Source of the DNA: Labia minor
Lineage: Eukaryota; Arthropoda; Insecta; Dermaptera; Spongiphoridae
Direction of reading: 5' to 3'
DNA: 64,000 nt
Assembly (NCBI GenBank): GCA_963082975.1
Contig: OY720350.1
Span: 4,502,597-4,566,596, forward strand
Of this stretch, positions 1 to 14,030 are shown piece by piece (the stretch's first letter is position 1; every line of letters begins with the position of its first letter). The notes beneath the pieces are model-generated. The model saw only the letters and a list, made by a program, of their open reading frames with translations. It did no database searches and was not told the origin of the DNA. Both the position numbers and the translations under genes were made by a program.

Positions 1-3000
1 ATCTTAATTATTTTCGTGGATTTCATAGAAAAAACGACATTTTTCACTAAAATATTTGCTAATTTGCTACTTTTTTAAATACAAAATTTAAATTTATGAA
101 TTTTATATGATTTTCATTTATTTTTGATTCTAAAGACAAATAAATTAAAATTTCATCGAAATCTCAATTATTTTCGTGGATTTCATAGAAAAAACGACAT
201 TTTTTACTAAAATATTAGCTAAATTGGTACTTTTTTAAATACAAAATTTAAATTTATGAATTATATATGATTTTCATTTATTTTTGATTATAAAGAAAAA
301 TAAATTAAAATTTCTTTGATATCTCAATTATTTTCGTGGATTTCATTGAAAAAACGACATTTTTCACTAAAATATTAGCGAAAATGCTACTTTTTTAAAT
401 AGAAAATATAAATTTATGAAATATATATGATTTACATTAATTTTTGATTCTAAAAACGTATAAATTAAAATTACATCGAAAACACAATTATTTTCGTGGA
501 TTTCAGTGAAAAAACGACATTTTTCACTAAAATATTAGCTAAATTGCTACTTTTTTAAATACAAAATTTAAATTTATGAATTTTATATGATTTACATTTA
601 TTTTTGATTCTAAAGAGAAATAAATTAAAATTTCTTTGATATCTTAATTATTTTTGTGGATTTCATAGAAAAAACGACATTTTTCACTAAAATATTTGCT
701 AATTTGCTACTTTTTTAAATACAAAATTTAAATTTATGAATTTTATATGATTTTCATTTATTTTTGATTCTAAAGACAAATAAATTAAAATTTCTTTGAT
801 ATCTCAATTATTTTCGTGGATTTCATTGAAAAAACGACATTTTTTACTAAAATATTTGCTAATTTGCTACTTTTTTAAATACAAAATTTAAATTTATGAA
901 TTTTATATGATTTACATTTATTTTTGATTCTAAAGAGAAATAAATTAAAATTTCTTTGATATCTCAATTATTTTCGTGGATTTCATAGAAAAAACGACAT
1001 TTTTTACTAAAATATTAGCTAATTTGCTACTTTTTTAAATACAAAATTTAAATTTATGAATTATATATGATTTACATTTATTTTTGATACTAAAAATGTA
1101 GAAATTAAAATTACATCGAAATCACAATTATTTTCGTGGATTTCAGTGAAAAAACGACATTTTGCAATAAAATATTAGCTAAATTGCTACTTTTTTAAAT
1201 ACAAAATTTAAATTTATGAATTTTATATGATTTACATTTATTTTTGATTATAAAGACAAATAAATTAAAATTTCATCGAAATTTCAATTATTTTCGTGGA
1301 TTTCATTGAAAAAACGACATTTTTCACTAAAATATTTGCTAATTTGCTACTTTTTTAAATACAAAATTTAAATTTATGAATTTTATATGATTTTCATTTA
1401 TTTTTGATTATAAAGACAAATAAATTAAAATTTCTTTGATATCTCAATTATTTTCGTGGATTTCATTGAAAAAACGACATTTTTTACTAAAATATTTGCT
1501 AATTTGCTACTTTTTTAAATACAAAATTTAAATTTATGAATTTTATATGATTTACATTTATTTTTGATTCTAAAGACAAATAAATTAAAATTTCTTTGAT
1601 ATCTCAATTATTTTCGTGGATTACATAGAAAAAACGACATTTTTTACTAAAATATTTGCTAATTTGCTACTTTTTTAAATACAAAATTTAAATTTATGAA
1701 TTATATATGATTTACATTTATTTTTGATACTAAAAATGTAGAAATTAAAATTACATCGAAATCACAATTATTTTCGTGGATTTCAGTGAAAAAACGACAT
1801 TTTGCAATAAAATATTAGCTAAATTGCTACTTTTTTAAATACAAAATTTAAATTTATGAATTTTATATGATTTACATTTATTTTTGATTATAAAGACAAA
1901 TAAATTAAAATTTCATCGAAATTTCAATTATTTTCGTGGATTTCATTGAAAAAACGACATTTTTAACTAAAATATTTGCTAATTTGCTACTTTTTTAAAT
2001 ACAAATCATAAATTTATGAATTTTAAATGATTTACATTCATTTTTTGTTCTAAAAACGTAGAAATTAAAATTTCATTGATATCTCAATTATTTTCGAGGA
2101 TTTCATAGAGAAACCAAAATTATTCACTAAAATATTAGCTAAATTGCTACTTTTTTAAATAGAAAATATAAATTTATGAATTTTATATGATTTACATTTA
2201 TTTTTGATTCTAAAGAGAAATAAATTAAAATTTCTTTGATATCTTAATTATTTTGGTGGATTTCATTGAAAAAACGACATTTTTCACTAAAATATTAGCG
2301 AAAATGCTAGTTTTCTAAATAGAAAATATAAATTTATGAATTATATATGATTTACATTAATTTTTGATTCTAAAAACGTATAAATTAAAATTACATCGAA
2401 ATCACAATTATTTTCGTGGATTTCAGTGAAAAAACGACATTTTGCAATAAAATATTAGCTAAATTGCTACTTTTTTAAATACAAAATTTAAATTTATGAA
2501 TTTTATATGATTTACATTTATTTTTGATTCTAAAGAGAAATAAATTAAAATTTCTTTGATATCTTAATTATTTTTGTGGATTTCATAGAAAAAACGACAT
2601 TTTTCACTAAAATATTTGCTAATTTGCTACTTTTTTAAATACAAAATTTAAATTTATGAATTTTATATGATTTTCATTTATTTTTGATTCTAAAGACAAA
2701 TAAATTAAAATTTCTTTGATATCTCAATTATTTTCGAGGATTTCATAGAGAAACCAAAATTATTCACTAAAATATTAGCTAAATTGCTACTTTTTTAAAT
2801 AGAAAATATAAATTTATGAATTTTATATGATTTACATTTATTTTTGATTCTAAAGAGAAATAAATTAAAATTTCTTTGATATCTTAATTATTTTGGTGGA
2901 TTTCATTGAAAAAACGACATTTTTCACTAAAATATTAGCGAAAATGCTAGTTTTCTAAATAGAAAATATAAATTTATGAAATATATATGATTTACATTAA

Positions 3001-6000
3001 TTTTTGATTCTAAAAACGTATAAATTAAAATTACATCGAAAACACAATTATTTTCGTGGATTTCAGTGAAAAAACGACATTTTTCACTAAAATATTAGCT
3101 AAATTGCTACTTTTTTAAATACAAAATTTAAATTTATGAATTTTATATGATTTACATTTATTTTTGATTCTAAAGAGAAATAAATTAAAATTTCTTTGAT
3201 ATCTTAATTATTTTTGTGGATTTCATAGAAAAAACGACATTTTTCACTAAAATATTTGCTAATTTGCTACTTTTTTAAATACAAAATTTAAATTTATGAA
3301 TTTTATATGATTTTCATTTATTTTTGATTATAAAGACAAATAAATTAAAATTTCTTTGATATCTCAATTATTTTCGTGGATTTCATTGAAAAAACGACAT
3401 TTTTTACTAAAATATTTGCTAATTTGCTACTTTTTTAAATACAAAATTTAAATTTATGAATTTTATATGATTTACATTTATTTTTGATTCTAAAGACAAA
3501 TAAATTAAAATTTCTTTGATATCTCAATTATTTTCGTGGATTACATAGAAAAAACGACATTTTTTACTAAAATATTTGCTAATTTGCTACTTTTTTAAAT
3601 ACAAAATTTAAATTTATGAATTATATATGATTTACATTTATTTTTGATACTAAAAATGTAGAAATTAAAATTACATCGAAATCACAATTATTTTCGTGGA
3701 TTTCAGTGAAAAAACGACATTTTGCAATAAAATATTAGCTAAATTGCTACTTTTTTAAATACAAAATTTAAATTTATGAATTTTATATGATTTACATTTA
3801 TTTTTGATTATAAAGACAAATAAATTAAAATTTCATCGAAATTTCAATTATTTTCGTGGATTTCATTGAAAAAACGACATTTTTAACTAAAATATTTGCT
3901 AATTTGCTACTTTTTTAAATACAAATCATAAATTTATGAATTTTAAATGATTTACATTCATTTTTTGTTCTAAAAACGTAGAAATTAAAATTTCATTGAT
4001 ATCTCAATTATTTTCGAGGATTTCATAGAGAAACCAAAATTATTCACTAAAATATTAGCTAAATTGCTACTTTTTTAAATAGAAAATATAAATTTATGAA
4101 TTTTATATGATTTACATTTATTTTTGATTCTAAAGAGAAATAAATTAAAATTTCTTTGATATCTTAATTATTTTGGTGGATTTCATTGAAAAAACGACAT
4201 TTTTCACTAAAATATTAGCGAAAATGCTAGTTTTCTAAATAGAAAATATAAATTTATGAATTATATATGATTTACATTAATTTTTGATTCTAAAAACGTA
4301 TAAATTAAAATTACATCGAAATCACAATTATTTTCGTGGATTTCAGTGAAAAAACGACATTTTGCAATAAAATATTAGCTAAATTGCTACTTTTTTAAAT
4401 ACAAAATTTAAATTTATGAATTTTATATGATTTACATTTATTTTTGATTCTAAAGAGAAATAAATTAAAATTTCTTTGATATCTTAATTATTTTTGTGGA
4501 TTTCATAGAAAAAACGACATTTTTCACTAAAATATTTGCTAATTTGCTACTTTTTTAAATACAAAATTTAAATTTATGAATTTTATATGATTTTCATTTA
4601 TTTTTGATTCTAAAGACAAATAAATTAAAATTTCTTTGATATCTCAATTATTTTCGAGGATTTCATAGAGAAACCAAAATTATTCACTAAAATATTAGCT
4701 AAATTGCTACTTTTTTAAATAGAAAATATAAATTTATGAATTTTATATGATTTACATTTATTTTTGATTCTAAAGAGAAATAAATTAAAATTTCTTTGAT
4801 ATCTTAATTATTTTGGTGGATTTCATTGAAAAAACGACATTTTTCACTAAAATATTAGCGAAAATGCTAGTTTTCTAAATAGAAAATATAAATTTATGAA
4901 ATATATATGATTTACATTAATTTTTGATTCTAAAAACGTATAAATTAAAATTACATCGAAAACACAATTATTTTCGTGGATTTCAGTGAAAAAACGACAT
5001 TTTTCACTAAAATATTAGCTAAATTGCTACTTTTTTAAATACAAAATTTAAATTTATGAATTTTATATGATTTACATTTATTTTTGATTCTAAAGAGAAA
5101 TAAATTAAAATTTCTTTGATATCTTAATTATTTTTGTGGATTTCATAGAAAAAACGACATTTTTCACTAAAATATTTGCTAATTTGCTACTTTTTTAAAT
5201 ACAAAATTTAAATTTATGAATTTTATATGATTTTCATTTATTTTTGATTCTAAAGACAAATAAATTAAAATTTCTTTGATATCTCAATTATTTTCGTGGA
5301 TTTCATTGAAAAAACGACATTTTTTACTAAAATATTTGCTAATTTGCTACTTTTTTAAATACAAAATTTAAATTTATGAATTTTATATGATTTACATTTA
5401 TTTTTGATTCTAAAGACAAATAAATTAAAATTTCTTTGATATCTCAATTATTTTCGTGGATTACATAGAAAAAACGACATTTTTTACTAAAATATTTGCT
5501 AATTTGCTACTTTTTTAAATACAAAATTTAAATTTATGAATTATATATGATTTACATTTATTTTTGATACTAAAAATGTAGAAATTAAAATTACATCGAA
5601 ATCACAATTATTTTCGTGGATTTCAGTGAAAAAACGACATTTTGCAATAAAATATTAGCTAAATTGCTACTTTTTTAAATACAAAATTTAAATTTATGAA
5701 TTTTATATGATTTACATTTATTTTTGATTATAAAGACAAATAAATTAAAATTTCATCGAAATTTCAATTATTTTCGTGGATTTCATTGAAAAAACGACAT
5801 TTTTCACTAAAATATTTGCTAATTTGCTACTTTTTTAAATACAAAATTTAAATTTATGAATTTTATATGATTTTCATTTATTTTTGATTATAAAGACAAA
5901 TAAATTAAAATTTCTTTGATATCTCAATTATTTTCGTGGATTTCATTGAAAAAACGACATTTTTTACTAAAATATTTGCTAATTTGCTACTTTTTTAAAT

Positions 6001-7740
6001 ACAAAATTTAAATTTATGAATTTTATATGATTTACATTTATTTTTGATTCTAAAGACAAATAAATTAAAATTTCTTTGATATCTCAATTATTTTCGTGGA
6101 TTACATAGAAAAAACGACATTTTTTACTAAAATATTTGCTAATTTGCTACTTTTTTAAATACAAAATTTAAATTTATGAATTATATATGATTTACATTTA
6201 TTTTTGATACTAAAAATGTATAAATTAAAATTACATCGAAATCACAATTATTTTCGTGGATTTCAGTGAAAAAACGACATTTTGCAATAAAATATTAGCT
6301 AAATTGCTACTTTTTTAAATACAAAATTTAAATTTATGAATTTTATATGATTTACATTTATTTTTGATTATAAAGACAAATAAATTAAAATTTCATCGAA
6401 ATTTCAATTATTTTCGTGGATTTCATTGAAAAAACGACATTTTTAACTAAAATATTTGCTAATTTGCTACTTTTTTAAATACAAATCATAAATTTATGAA
6501 TTTTAAATGATTTACATTCATTTTTTGTTCTAAAAACGTAGAAATTAAAATTTCATTGATATCTCAATTATTTTCGAGGATTTCATAGAGAAACCAAAAT
6601 TATTCACTAAAATATTAGCTAAATTGCTACTTTTTTAAATAGAAAATATAAATTTATGAATTTTATATGATTTACATTTATTTTTGATTCTAAAGAGAAA
6701 TAAATTAAAATTTCTTTGATATCTTAATTATTTTGGTGGATTTCATTGAAAAAACGACATTTTTCACTAAAATATTAGCGAAAATGCTAGTTTTCTAAAT
6801 AGAAAATATAAATTTATGAATTATATATGATTTACATTAATTTTTGATTCTAAAAACGTATAAATTAAAATTACATCGAAATCACAATTATTTTCGTGGA
6901 TTTCAGTGAAAAAACGACATTTTGCAATAAAATATTAGCTAAATTGCTACTTTTTTAAATACAAAATTTAAATTTATGAATTATATATGATTTTCATTTA
7001 TTTTTGATTCTAAAGACAAATAAATTAAAATTTCTTTGATATCTCAATTATTTTCGTGGATTTCATAGAAAAAACGACATTTTTTACTAAAATATTAGCT
7101 AATTTGCTACTTTTTTAAATACAAAATTTAAATTTATGAATTATATATGATTTACATTTATTTTTGATTCTAAAAACGTAGAAATTAAAATTTCATCGAA
7201 ATCTCAATTATTTTCGTGGATTTCATAGAAAAAACGACATTTTTCACTAAAATATTTGCTTATTTGCTACTTTTTTAAATACAAAATTTAAATTTATGAA
7301 TTTTATATGATTTACATTAATTTTTGATTCTAAAGAGAAATAACTTAAAATTTCTTTGATATCTTAATTATTTTCGTGGATTTCATTGAAAAAACGACAT
7401 TTTTCACTAAAATAGTAGCGAAAATGCTAGTTTTCTAAATACAAATGATAAATTTATCCAATTTTATATGATTCACATTTATTTTTGATTCTAAAAACGT
7501 AGAAATTAAAATTTCTTTGATATCTTAATTATTTTCGTGGATTTCATTGAAAAAACGACATTTTTCACTAATATATTAGCGAAAATGCTAGTTTCCTAAA
7601 TAGAAAATATAAATTTATGAATTATATATGATTTACATTTAATTTTGATTCTAAAAAAGAATAAATTAAAATTTCATCGAAATCTCAATTATTTTCGTGG
7701 ATTTCATAGAAAAAACGACATTTTTCACTAATATATTAGC
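1..7740. repeat. Satellite DNA array, 160-bp monomer with higher-order blocks
   Basis: The anchor TTTTCGTGGA (with variants) recurs every 160 bases from position 11 (171, 331, 491 and so on to 7371), giving nearly 50 head-to-tail monomers; the left end runs off the window. Monomers differ at scattered sites, but blocks are copied together. A shift of 1920 bases (12 monomers) aligns 1308-3884 with 3228-5804, and I saw one substitution (3330 versus 5250). A shift of 4480 bases aligns about 1221-2500 with 5701-6980, again with one visible substitution (6221). A 4-monomer spacing of 640 bases is also evident: the variant TTTGCAATAA recurs at 1161, 1801, 2441, 3721, 4361, 5641, 6281 and 6921. There is no coding potential. 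Such organisation is typical of centromeric or other heterochromatic satellites, but no CENP-B-like box was recognised. Confidence 0.97.
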
Positions 7741-7990
7741 GAAAAAGCTAGTTTATGCATTATATATCATTTTTATTCTAAACACGAATTAATTCATATT
7801 TCAGTCATATCTTAATTATTTTCATTGAATTCATAGAGAAAATGTGATTTTTAACAATTATTATAGTGAAAATATTACTTTTTAAAAACGAGGTATTTAT
7901 TTATCTTTTATGTATCATTTTCTTTCTTTGTTGATCCTAAAACTAATCAATTCATATTTATTGATATCCTATAAACTAGATATAAAAATA
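7741..7990. repeat. Degenerate right edge of the satellite array
   Basis: The last regular monomers carry single-base indels (spacing 161 near 7371-7532). After about 7740 the unit shortens and diverges: the TTTTCATTGAATTCATAGA block near 7819 comes about 125 bases after the previous one. Only fragments such as TATGTATCATTTT remain recognisable up to about 7990. This is the decayed boundary expected where unequal exchange no longer homogenises the array. Confidence 0.8.
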
Positions 7991-8504
7991 CAGATGTAGT
8001 TGAAATACATTTAATACATGTATAATTTGGAAAATTCCTTAAACTTTAATGATAATTTAATTTCGTTTAGGAATTTACATTTTAACTGAAGGCATTTTAA
8101 ATATTCTCTAATTGAAATTAGAATATTAAATGAAACAATTTTTAAGACATTTTCTTTTTCTTTATGACCATTTATTGTTTTATACATTTTATTCTATAAT
8201 CATAATTATTAAATATAAATTCTATATACGAGATAAATATGCTCATATTTTCCTTTTTCTTTTTTTTGTTTTCTAACAAAAAAAATTCCATTTAAAAATC
8301 ATAATAAAATTAATATTGAAAAAAAATTAAATTAAATTTTTAATAATAATTTGTTAATTTTTTTAAATTAAACTATTAAATTCATAATATATATATATTA
8401 GTATATAATAATAATAATAATAATTTATATATATCGATCTCAAAGTATTCCTATCCTGAGCCACAAATATCCAATCCCTACCCTCTTCTACCTTTCTTAA
8501 ATCC
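7991..8504. other. AT-rich spacer
   Basis: Nearly pure A/T with short TA and AAT runs (8389-8434). No gene or repeat family recognised. Confidence 0.7.
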
Positions 8505-8822
8505 CTTTTTACATTATTCACCCACTTATAATTTAGGATTATTTCTTATTACCTAAATACAATCTATAAAAAAGAGGTTAAAAACAATTTAGTATAGAGA
8601 TATTTACCATTAAAGTGGAATCCCTGCTCCTTGTTGGTTAGGGTTAGGCCACCCGCAATACGGCCTCATCTGCAACATAACATAACATAACATAACATAA
8701 CAAATTACCATTATATTATGAGAATATTTATGCAAATATAGATATTTTTTTACTTCAATAAATCAATAAATATTTTCAAGTAATAAACTATTGGTATTTT
8801 ATTTCAAGTGGAGGGGAGCAGT
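8505..8822. repeat. Dispersed repeat of unknown class, copy 1
   Basis: Aligns with 17258-17522 over its whole length. Shared blocks are TTATTACCTAAATA at the left, a more conserved core containing CTGCTCCTTG and TTAGGCCACCCGC, a run of CATAA units, and TTTATTTCAAGTGGAGGGGA at the right. This copy has about five CATAA units (8677-8702) where the other copy has fewer. No terminal repeats or coding were seen, so the class is unknown. Confidence 0.7.
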
Positions 8823-9120
8823 CAGTCGGTATTTGACTATAACAACCATAAAACTCTCAACGTATCAATCAACCACTTTCTTACCCATTCAGGTCAATTA
8901 TTTATTAATCAATAATAAATCAAAGACTCAGTAAAATATTTTCTATTAAATTTTCTACTATTGAATCGCTTGGGAAAAAATTATTTGTATTTCATTTTTA
9001 AACAAAAATATAATAAATTCCAATTCTCATTAAAATAATAATATTTAATCAGTCAATATTTATGTTTATAGAAATGAATTTTATTTTAATATAATTGTAA
9101 CATTTTTAAAACTATAAATT
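8823..9120. other. AT-rich spacer
   Basis: Nothing recognised beyond a short mixed-composition stretch at 8823-8900. Confidence 0.5.
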
Positions 9121-9290
9121 TGACGTCTATGTAGTGTGACACGTCCCATTTTCCCTGGAATGTGCCGTTTTTTAAACATTTAGGACATTTCGTTCTTTTT
9201 TTCAAAGATTTTCTCAATTTGGTTCTAAAAAAAGGTAAAATGTCCTGGTTTGGTGTTTTCAAAATATGGTCATCCTACCTCTATGCATCT
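9121..9290. mobile_element. DNA-transposon-like fragment
   Basis: A mixed-composition stretch between TAGTGTGAC (left) and GTCATCCTA (right), an imperfect 9-base inverted pair. The right 40 bases, including TTTGGTGTTTTCAAAATATG, recur at 43637-43676, so this is a dispersed element end. Class is uncertain; no target duplication could be confirmed. Confidence 0.4.
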
Positions 9291-11749
9291 CCAGATGTAA
9301 TATAGTTAGAATTATAAAATCGAGAAGTTAATTAATATTGCAGTTAATGTAGAATAAATAAATAATTTTTTGAAATTGATTAAATATTAATTTCACACTT
9401 TTCTTAAGTTTTCTCGAAATCAAGCAACTCCATCTCTTATCAAAGTCATCTAACTTTTGAAAATGTTTATCCAATTCGATATTTTATTAATTCACTTGTA
9501 ATTATAATTTTCTTTTTCAATGAAAACAAGAAAGTGTACTTTTGAAAGAAATCAATTTAAAAATATTCTATCATCAAACAGAACAGAGCAAATTAAAAAT
9601 ATATATTTTACAATTTATTCTATTTTACATTTTAAACAAATAGTATATAAAAAAAAAATAGAAAAATAAAAAATAAATAAATAGTAAATGCTTGGGCTCT
9701 CATCAGATTTTTTTTTAAGGATAAAAAGAGAGAGAGAGACCATGTCTAATTTAAATGCAAATCAGTTACGTAACGCCATTATTTTGCGTAAGTCGCATAC
9801 ACAACAAAAATTTGCAAGTTTAAAAGATTTATTTATATCGGAATAATAAAAAAAATAAGAGGGTTGCAATTTTTTTTTTTTTTTTTTTAAATAAAATTAT
9901 CGTTTAATGTTTTAAACATATGATTAGTATTTTATACTTACTTTCTTTATTTTTATTGAAAAATTTAAAAAGACAAAAAATCAATAAATAAGTAATTAAA
10001 AACATATGTACATAAGTACTTGGATGAAAGTATATACATACCCAGAAAATATCAATTACACTTTTCATTTATTTTTATTTTTATTATTATTTAATTTTTT
10101 TTTTACAGATAATTATCCAAAGCATGCTATAATAATTAATGAAAATTCACATAAGAATTTATTCGATTCAATTTAATACAAGTTATAATTAAATAATTAT
10201 AATAATGTAATAAATAAAATATTAATTGACTAGTACTCAGCTGTCACTAGATGATATCAACTTTAAATGATTTTTAGGTTAGAATTTGAACTATAATAAA
10301 CTATAATTAATTATAAACTATAATTGAACCAAAAAGTATAACAAATATTTTTTATATTTATTAATGTTTAATATCCTTTAATTATCACGTACCATTTATA
10401 AGTATATTAAAAATTTTTACTTATTATTTGAACTTAGCGCGCTTCCTGGAGCCGCCATTTTTCCCTTAGTCGAATAAACAGAAAGAACACATGATAATAT
10501 TAAAAAATTAATTAAATTAAAACTATGTGGTAAATCGTTTTAAAATTTGTACAATACATGTTTAAGATACCGTTTTATCTATTAAATAGTTTTTTTTGTG
10601 GGAGTTATATAAGTTTGTCAATTTCTTACAAACCCTCAATTTCTGAGTTATTGAACAAGGACACTCATAAGAGCTCATGTATTTGTGCATAACTTTAATT
10701 ATATGTCTTAAACGGTATGATAAAAAAAAATCTGATTTTCTATCTATTTTTATTTTATTATAATCTTTCGAATAAATATAAAAAATATACAGTCAAGTTT
10801 AAGTTATTTGAGTCACAAACAACCTTAAATAAATAATTATTAATGTTTTTAAAATTAGCAATTAGATATTAGCTAAATACTTCACATTTTTTTTTAATTT
10901 TAAATAAAAAGAATAATTCAATCATGGTATCATTGCAATTTCTATTTATTTAAATACATATTCATCTATAATCATGCTAAATGATCGACTAAGTTTAGTT
11001 TCAAATAAAATTTTTTGAATTTGTATATAAAATTCATCCATTTATATACATATATATATATATATATACCTAAATTCTTAATTAAATTTATTGAATAAAT
11101 TGTATATTAAAATGTACAAATGTGTTATAAAAAATATTACTATTTTGAAAAGTATAAAGTATATAAATTAGTAGGATTATTAAAATAGTCAAATATTAAA
11201 TTTAAATTTTATATGATATAAATTGAAAATGAACAAATAAAAAAATCAATTTATTTATCATTATATTTAAAATTTGAAAAAGATAATTTTAATTTAACAA
11301 ATTAAAAGATTTTTAAGTTTCTCTTTATATGAAAGAGCTAAAAAGGGTTGGTTAAAGTTGTTTAAATTTTCAAAAGTATATCAGTAACATTCATTAGAAC
11401 TGACTTTATTTTTTTTTTATCAAGTTTAAAAAATAAAAAAGTAATCTAATTTTTAGCTTGATATTTTTTTTTCTTTAAAGTAATTCTAAAACTAGTTAGA
11501 TAGAGTAGTAGGTATATAGTCGGTATATTAACATATACCTAGCTACTAGTACATATAATATGTAGATGTATAATTTTCAATTAATTTAAATTGAAAATCA
11601 TAATTAAATTATCTCTAAAAATATTTCTTCTATACAATGCCTAGTTAAAGTGTATGAATTCAATCATTTTATATAGTAAATACTTTAATTCACATGTTTA
11701 TTTTATTACTTATTCTTTTATATAATAATGAATTTTATAACAGTAATTC
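9291..11749. other. AT-rich spacer, no gene seen
   Basis: Long A/T tracts, an AG run (9727-9740), a 17-base T run near 9872 and TA runs near 11048-11066. A short GC-bearing piece at 10433-10482 contains GCCGCCATTTTT, which resembles a YY1/Pho-type GCCAT site, but a single match is weak. No exon or repeat family was identified. Confidence 0.6.
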
Positions 11750-11905
11750 TTTGAAGTCGGTTATGCATGTTTGGTGTCCAATGATCAGTAGAACGGGTCC
11801 TTTCAAACTCTACCTTGATTTTCGTGTTTGAAGGCGCTACTTTTTACCAACCAGCTTCGAATTTTAATCTCATGGCTCAGACCACAACTAGAAAAATTCC
11901 TTATT
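11750..11905 (-). mobile_element. Old truncated SINE copy
   Basis: Weak but collinear match to the SINE family on the minus strand. GATCAGTAGAACGGGTCCT (11784-11802), CTACCTTGATTTTC and GGCGCTACTTTTTACCAA match the 3' half of better copies, followed by a decayed version of the central block (AGAAAAATTCC). No tRNA-like head remains. Confidence 0.7.
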
Positions 11906-12394
11906 TTATAAAAATATAAATATATAAATAGAAATGATAAAATTATATACCTGTATACACAGGTATGTCCATTTTATTGATGCAAATTTCATAGACTTAT
12001 TTTATTAATATAAAGTAAATTACAAAATACAAACTCTCTCTCTTCTTATTATTTCTTTCATTTGAAGTTTTTTTTTTAACTTTGATATTTACCTGAAAAT
12101 AAAATCATATGATTTTTCGTCATGAATAATGCACAATATTTGTTTTACTTTTTTTTTATAAATGAATTCATTTTTACTGAGTTTTTTCTATTAGCATGAT
12201 AAATATTTTTTTAATCAATATTTATCAAACAAAAGAGAAAAGGGTTTTATTTTTTATTTTTTTTTTTTTTATAAATGAGTTTGATTAAAGAACGTTTAAT
12301 GAAATCAAAATAGTGTCTCCTGATCTATCTATCTATCTATCTATATCTATATCTATCTATCTATCTATATATATATATTTAGGTAGATATAGGT
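11906..12394. other. AT-rich spacer with TCTA microsatellite
   Basis: A/T tracts, then a TCTA/TA tandem run at about 12323-12380. No gene recognised. Confidence 0.6.
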
Positions 12395-12625
12395 AGGTTA
12401 GGGATTGTTGATGGTGGTTTCATGGCTGGTTTGCATCTCAAACATGTTTATCAACCGCTCTTTGCATTCCCCTTGGGAGTGTTGGTTGGTGTGGTGGAGG
12501 TGGCAGCAAGGTAGGGGGTTGGAGGGGGGGGGAGGTGAATGGTATGGGCACTAACCCAGTCATCCACCAATGCTGCAGCAACATCAGCAGCAACAGCTAC
12601 CTCAATGAGTTAAAGTGATGAGTGG
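12395..12625. other. GC-richer island with poly-G tract
   Basis: About 230 bases of clearly higher GC than the surroundings, rich in TGG/GTG and with a G9 run near 12525. No open frame of useful length and no match to other islands in the window. It could be a single-copy regulatory or exonic remnant or an unrecognised element; nothing in the sequence decides. Confidence 0.4.
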
Positions 12626-12689
12626 AGTCGAATGTTTGTTTGACTTTGAAAATGAGCTTCTCTGTAGATTAATTGCAACGTATACAACG

Positions 12690-12721
<32 letters not shown>

Positions 12722-13337
12722 TTATGTATAACGATGAGGGTATGTAGTTAGTTCATCGGTCATGATCTAATAAATTTTGCTTTTAACATTTTAGTGAGTG
12801 AAATTTCAAATTATTTTTTTCAATCATTAAAACTCAATTGAAGCCTGTTTATTTATATTCATGGCTTTTTATAATCATTTTTTTTTTTATTTTTTTTTTT
12901 TAAAGTGCTTTATATAATATTTATATATATATTTTATGTTTAATAATATTGTGATCGATATAAATATATTTATTCAGTTTAAATTGACTCACTGACCTAG
13001 CAAATAATTAATGTAAACGATTTTGCATTAAAATGAAAAAAAAATCATCATAAAAAATAAAAAAAAAAATATATATAAATTTAATTTACAAAAAAATATT
13101 TAAAAAAAATATTTTTGTTTTATATTACACAACAAAAAACAAAACAAAAAAAAAACACATCAACAGTTTCTAAAAAAAATGACCTGTTGAGTGTTTATTA
13201 TATTAAAATGGTAGGGAAAGATTTAGAAAATTGGAGAAAATAATAATTCATGTTAAATAAAATTGCAAACATTTTTGTAAAAAAATTTCATAATTACTAG
13301 TAAAGTTCATGTAGATATATCAATTTTTACTTTCAGT
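12626..13337. other. AT-rich spacer with TA repeat
   Basis: TA microsatellite at 12691-12714 and many long A or T tracts. No gene recognised. Confidence 0.6.
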
Positions 13338-13512
13338 AATGTTTGATAGTTTTTCACATGATTATAAATTGTATAAAACTGCTATATATATAATTTCAGC
13401 TTGATTGAATCGCTGAAAGTACCAAAATTAATTTTTAACACGACTGCAAATCACGCGCCAGCATGTGACGTGGTATCATCAACAGCTGGTTTAATAAATA
13501 TTATTTATTAAG
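13338..13512 (+). mobile_element. HINE (Helentron-like) fragment
   Basis: Matches the 3' half of the HINE family: GTTTGATAGTTTTTCACATG, the internal hairpin pair TTTCAGC/GCTGAAA, a CGCGCCA...GTGACGTGGT block, then GGTTTAATAAATATTATTTA. Both element ends are missing. It faces the copy at 14031-14722 in the opposite direction, making a long inverted pair about 0.6 kb apart. Confidence 0.85.
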
Positions 13513-14030
13513 TTTATTCATGTTTATTGTGTCTATTTGCTTTAGTAAAGACTACGAATAGTTGATGAACACTGAAATATTAAAATATTAAATTAGCATT
13601 TTTTTTCTAATATAACGAGAATATTTGATCTAATTATTGATCGATTTGATATTCTCCTCATAATATTTCCTGTGCCTATGATCGTAATTTTAATAAAGTA
13701 ATATTCGTAAGAATCTTATACGATTTTGATAAATTTAGATATACTTTATACAAATATTATTTATAGATAGAATTAAATAAATAAATCAATAGTAGGTGAT
13801 GTGAAAAAGAGAGTTGGAAACGAGTATAGGAGAGTGAGACAAACAATTAAATTCACCATTACATCAAAATGATATTCAAAAGCTGTTTAATTTAAAGAAT
13901 AACAAGATTAAATTCATCTAGCCAAGTTATTTGATTTCAATTTAATCGAAATAATAATTTATTACACAATTTAAATTAGACAATCCCTCCACATATTATA
14001 ATGGCATATTATCGTTGTTTTTCATATAAT
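13513..14030. other. AT-rich spacer between inverted HINE copies
   Basis: No gene or repeat family recognised. Confidence 0.5.

Noticed and set aside
1..7990. Regularly spaced repeats as a CRISPR array
   Set aside because: The whole 160-base unit is repeated with no unique spacers; it is a eukaryotic satellite.
8640..8660. GGTTAGGGTTAGG as a telomeric repeat
   Set aside because: Only about two units occur, inside a dispersed repeat also present at 17345; no array.
10433..10482. Isolated GCCGCCAT motif as a Polycomb/Pho response site
   Set aside because: A single short match with no cluster of sites; expected by chance somewhere in 64 kb.
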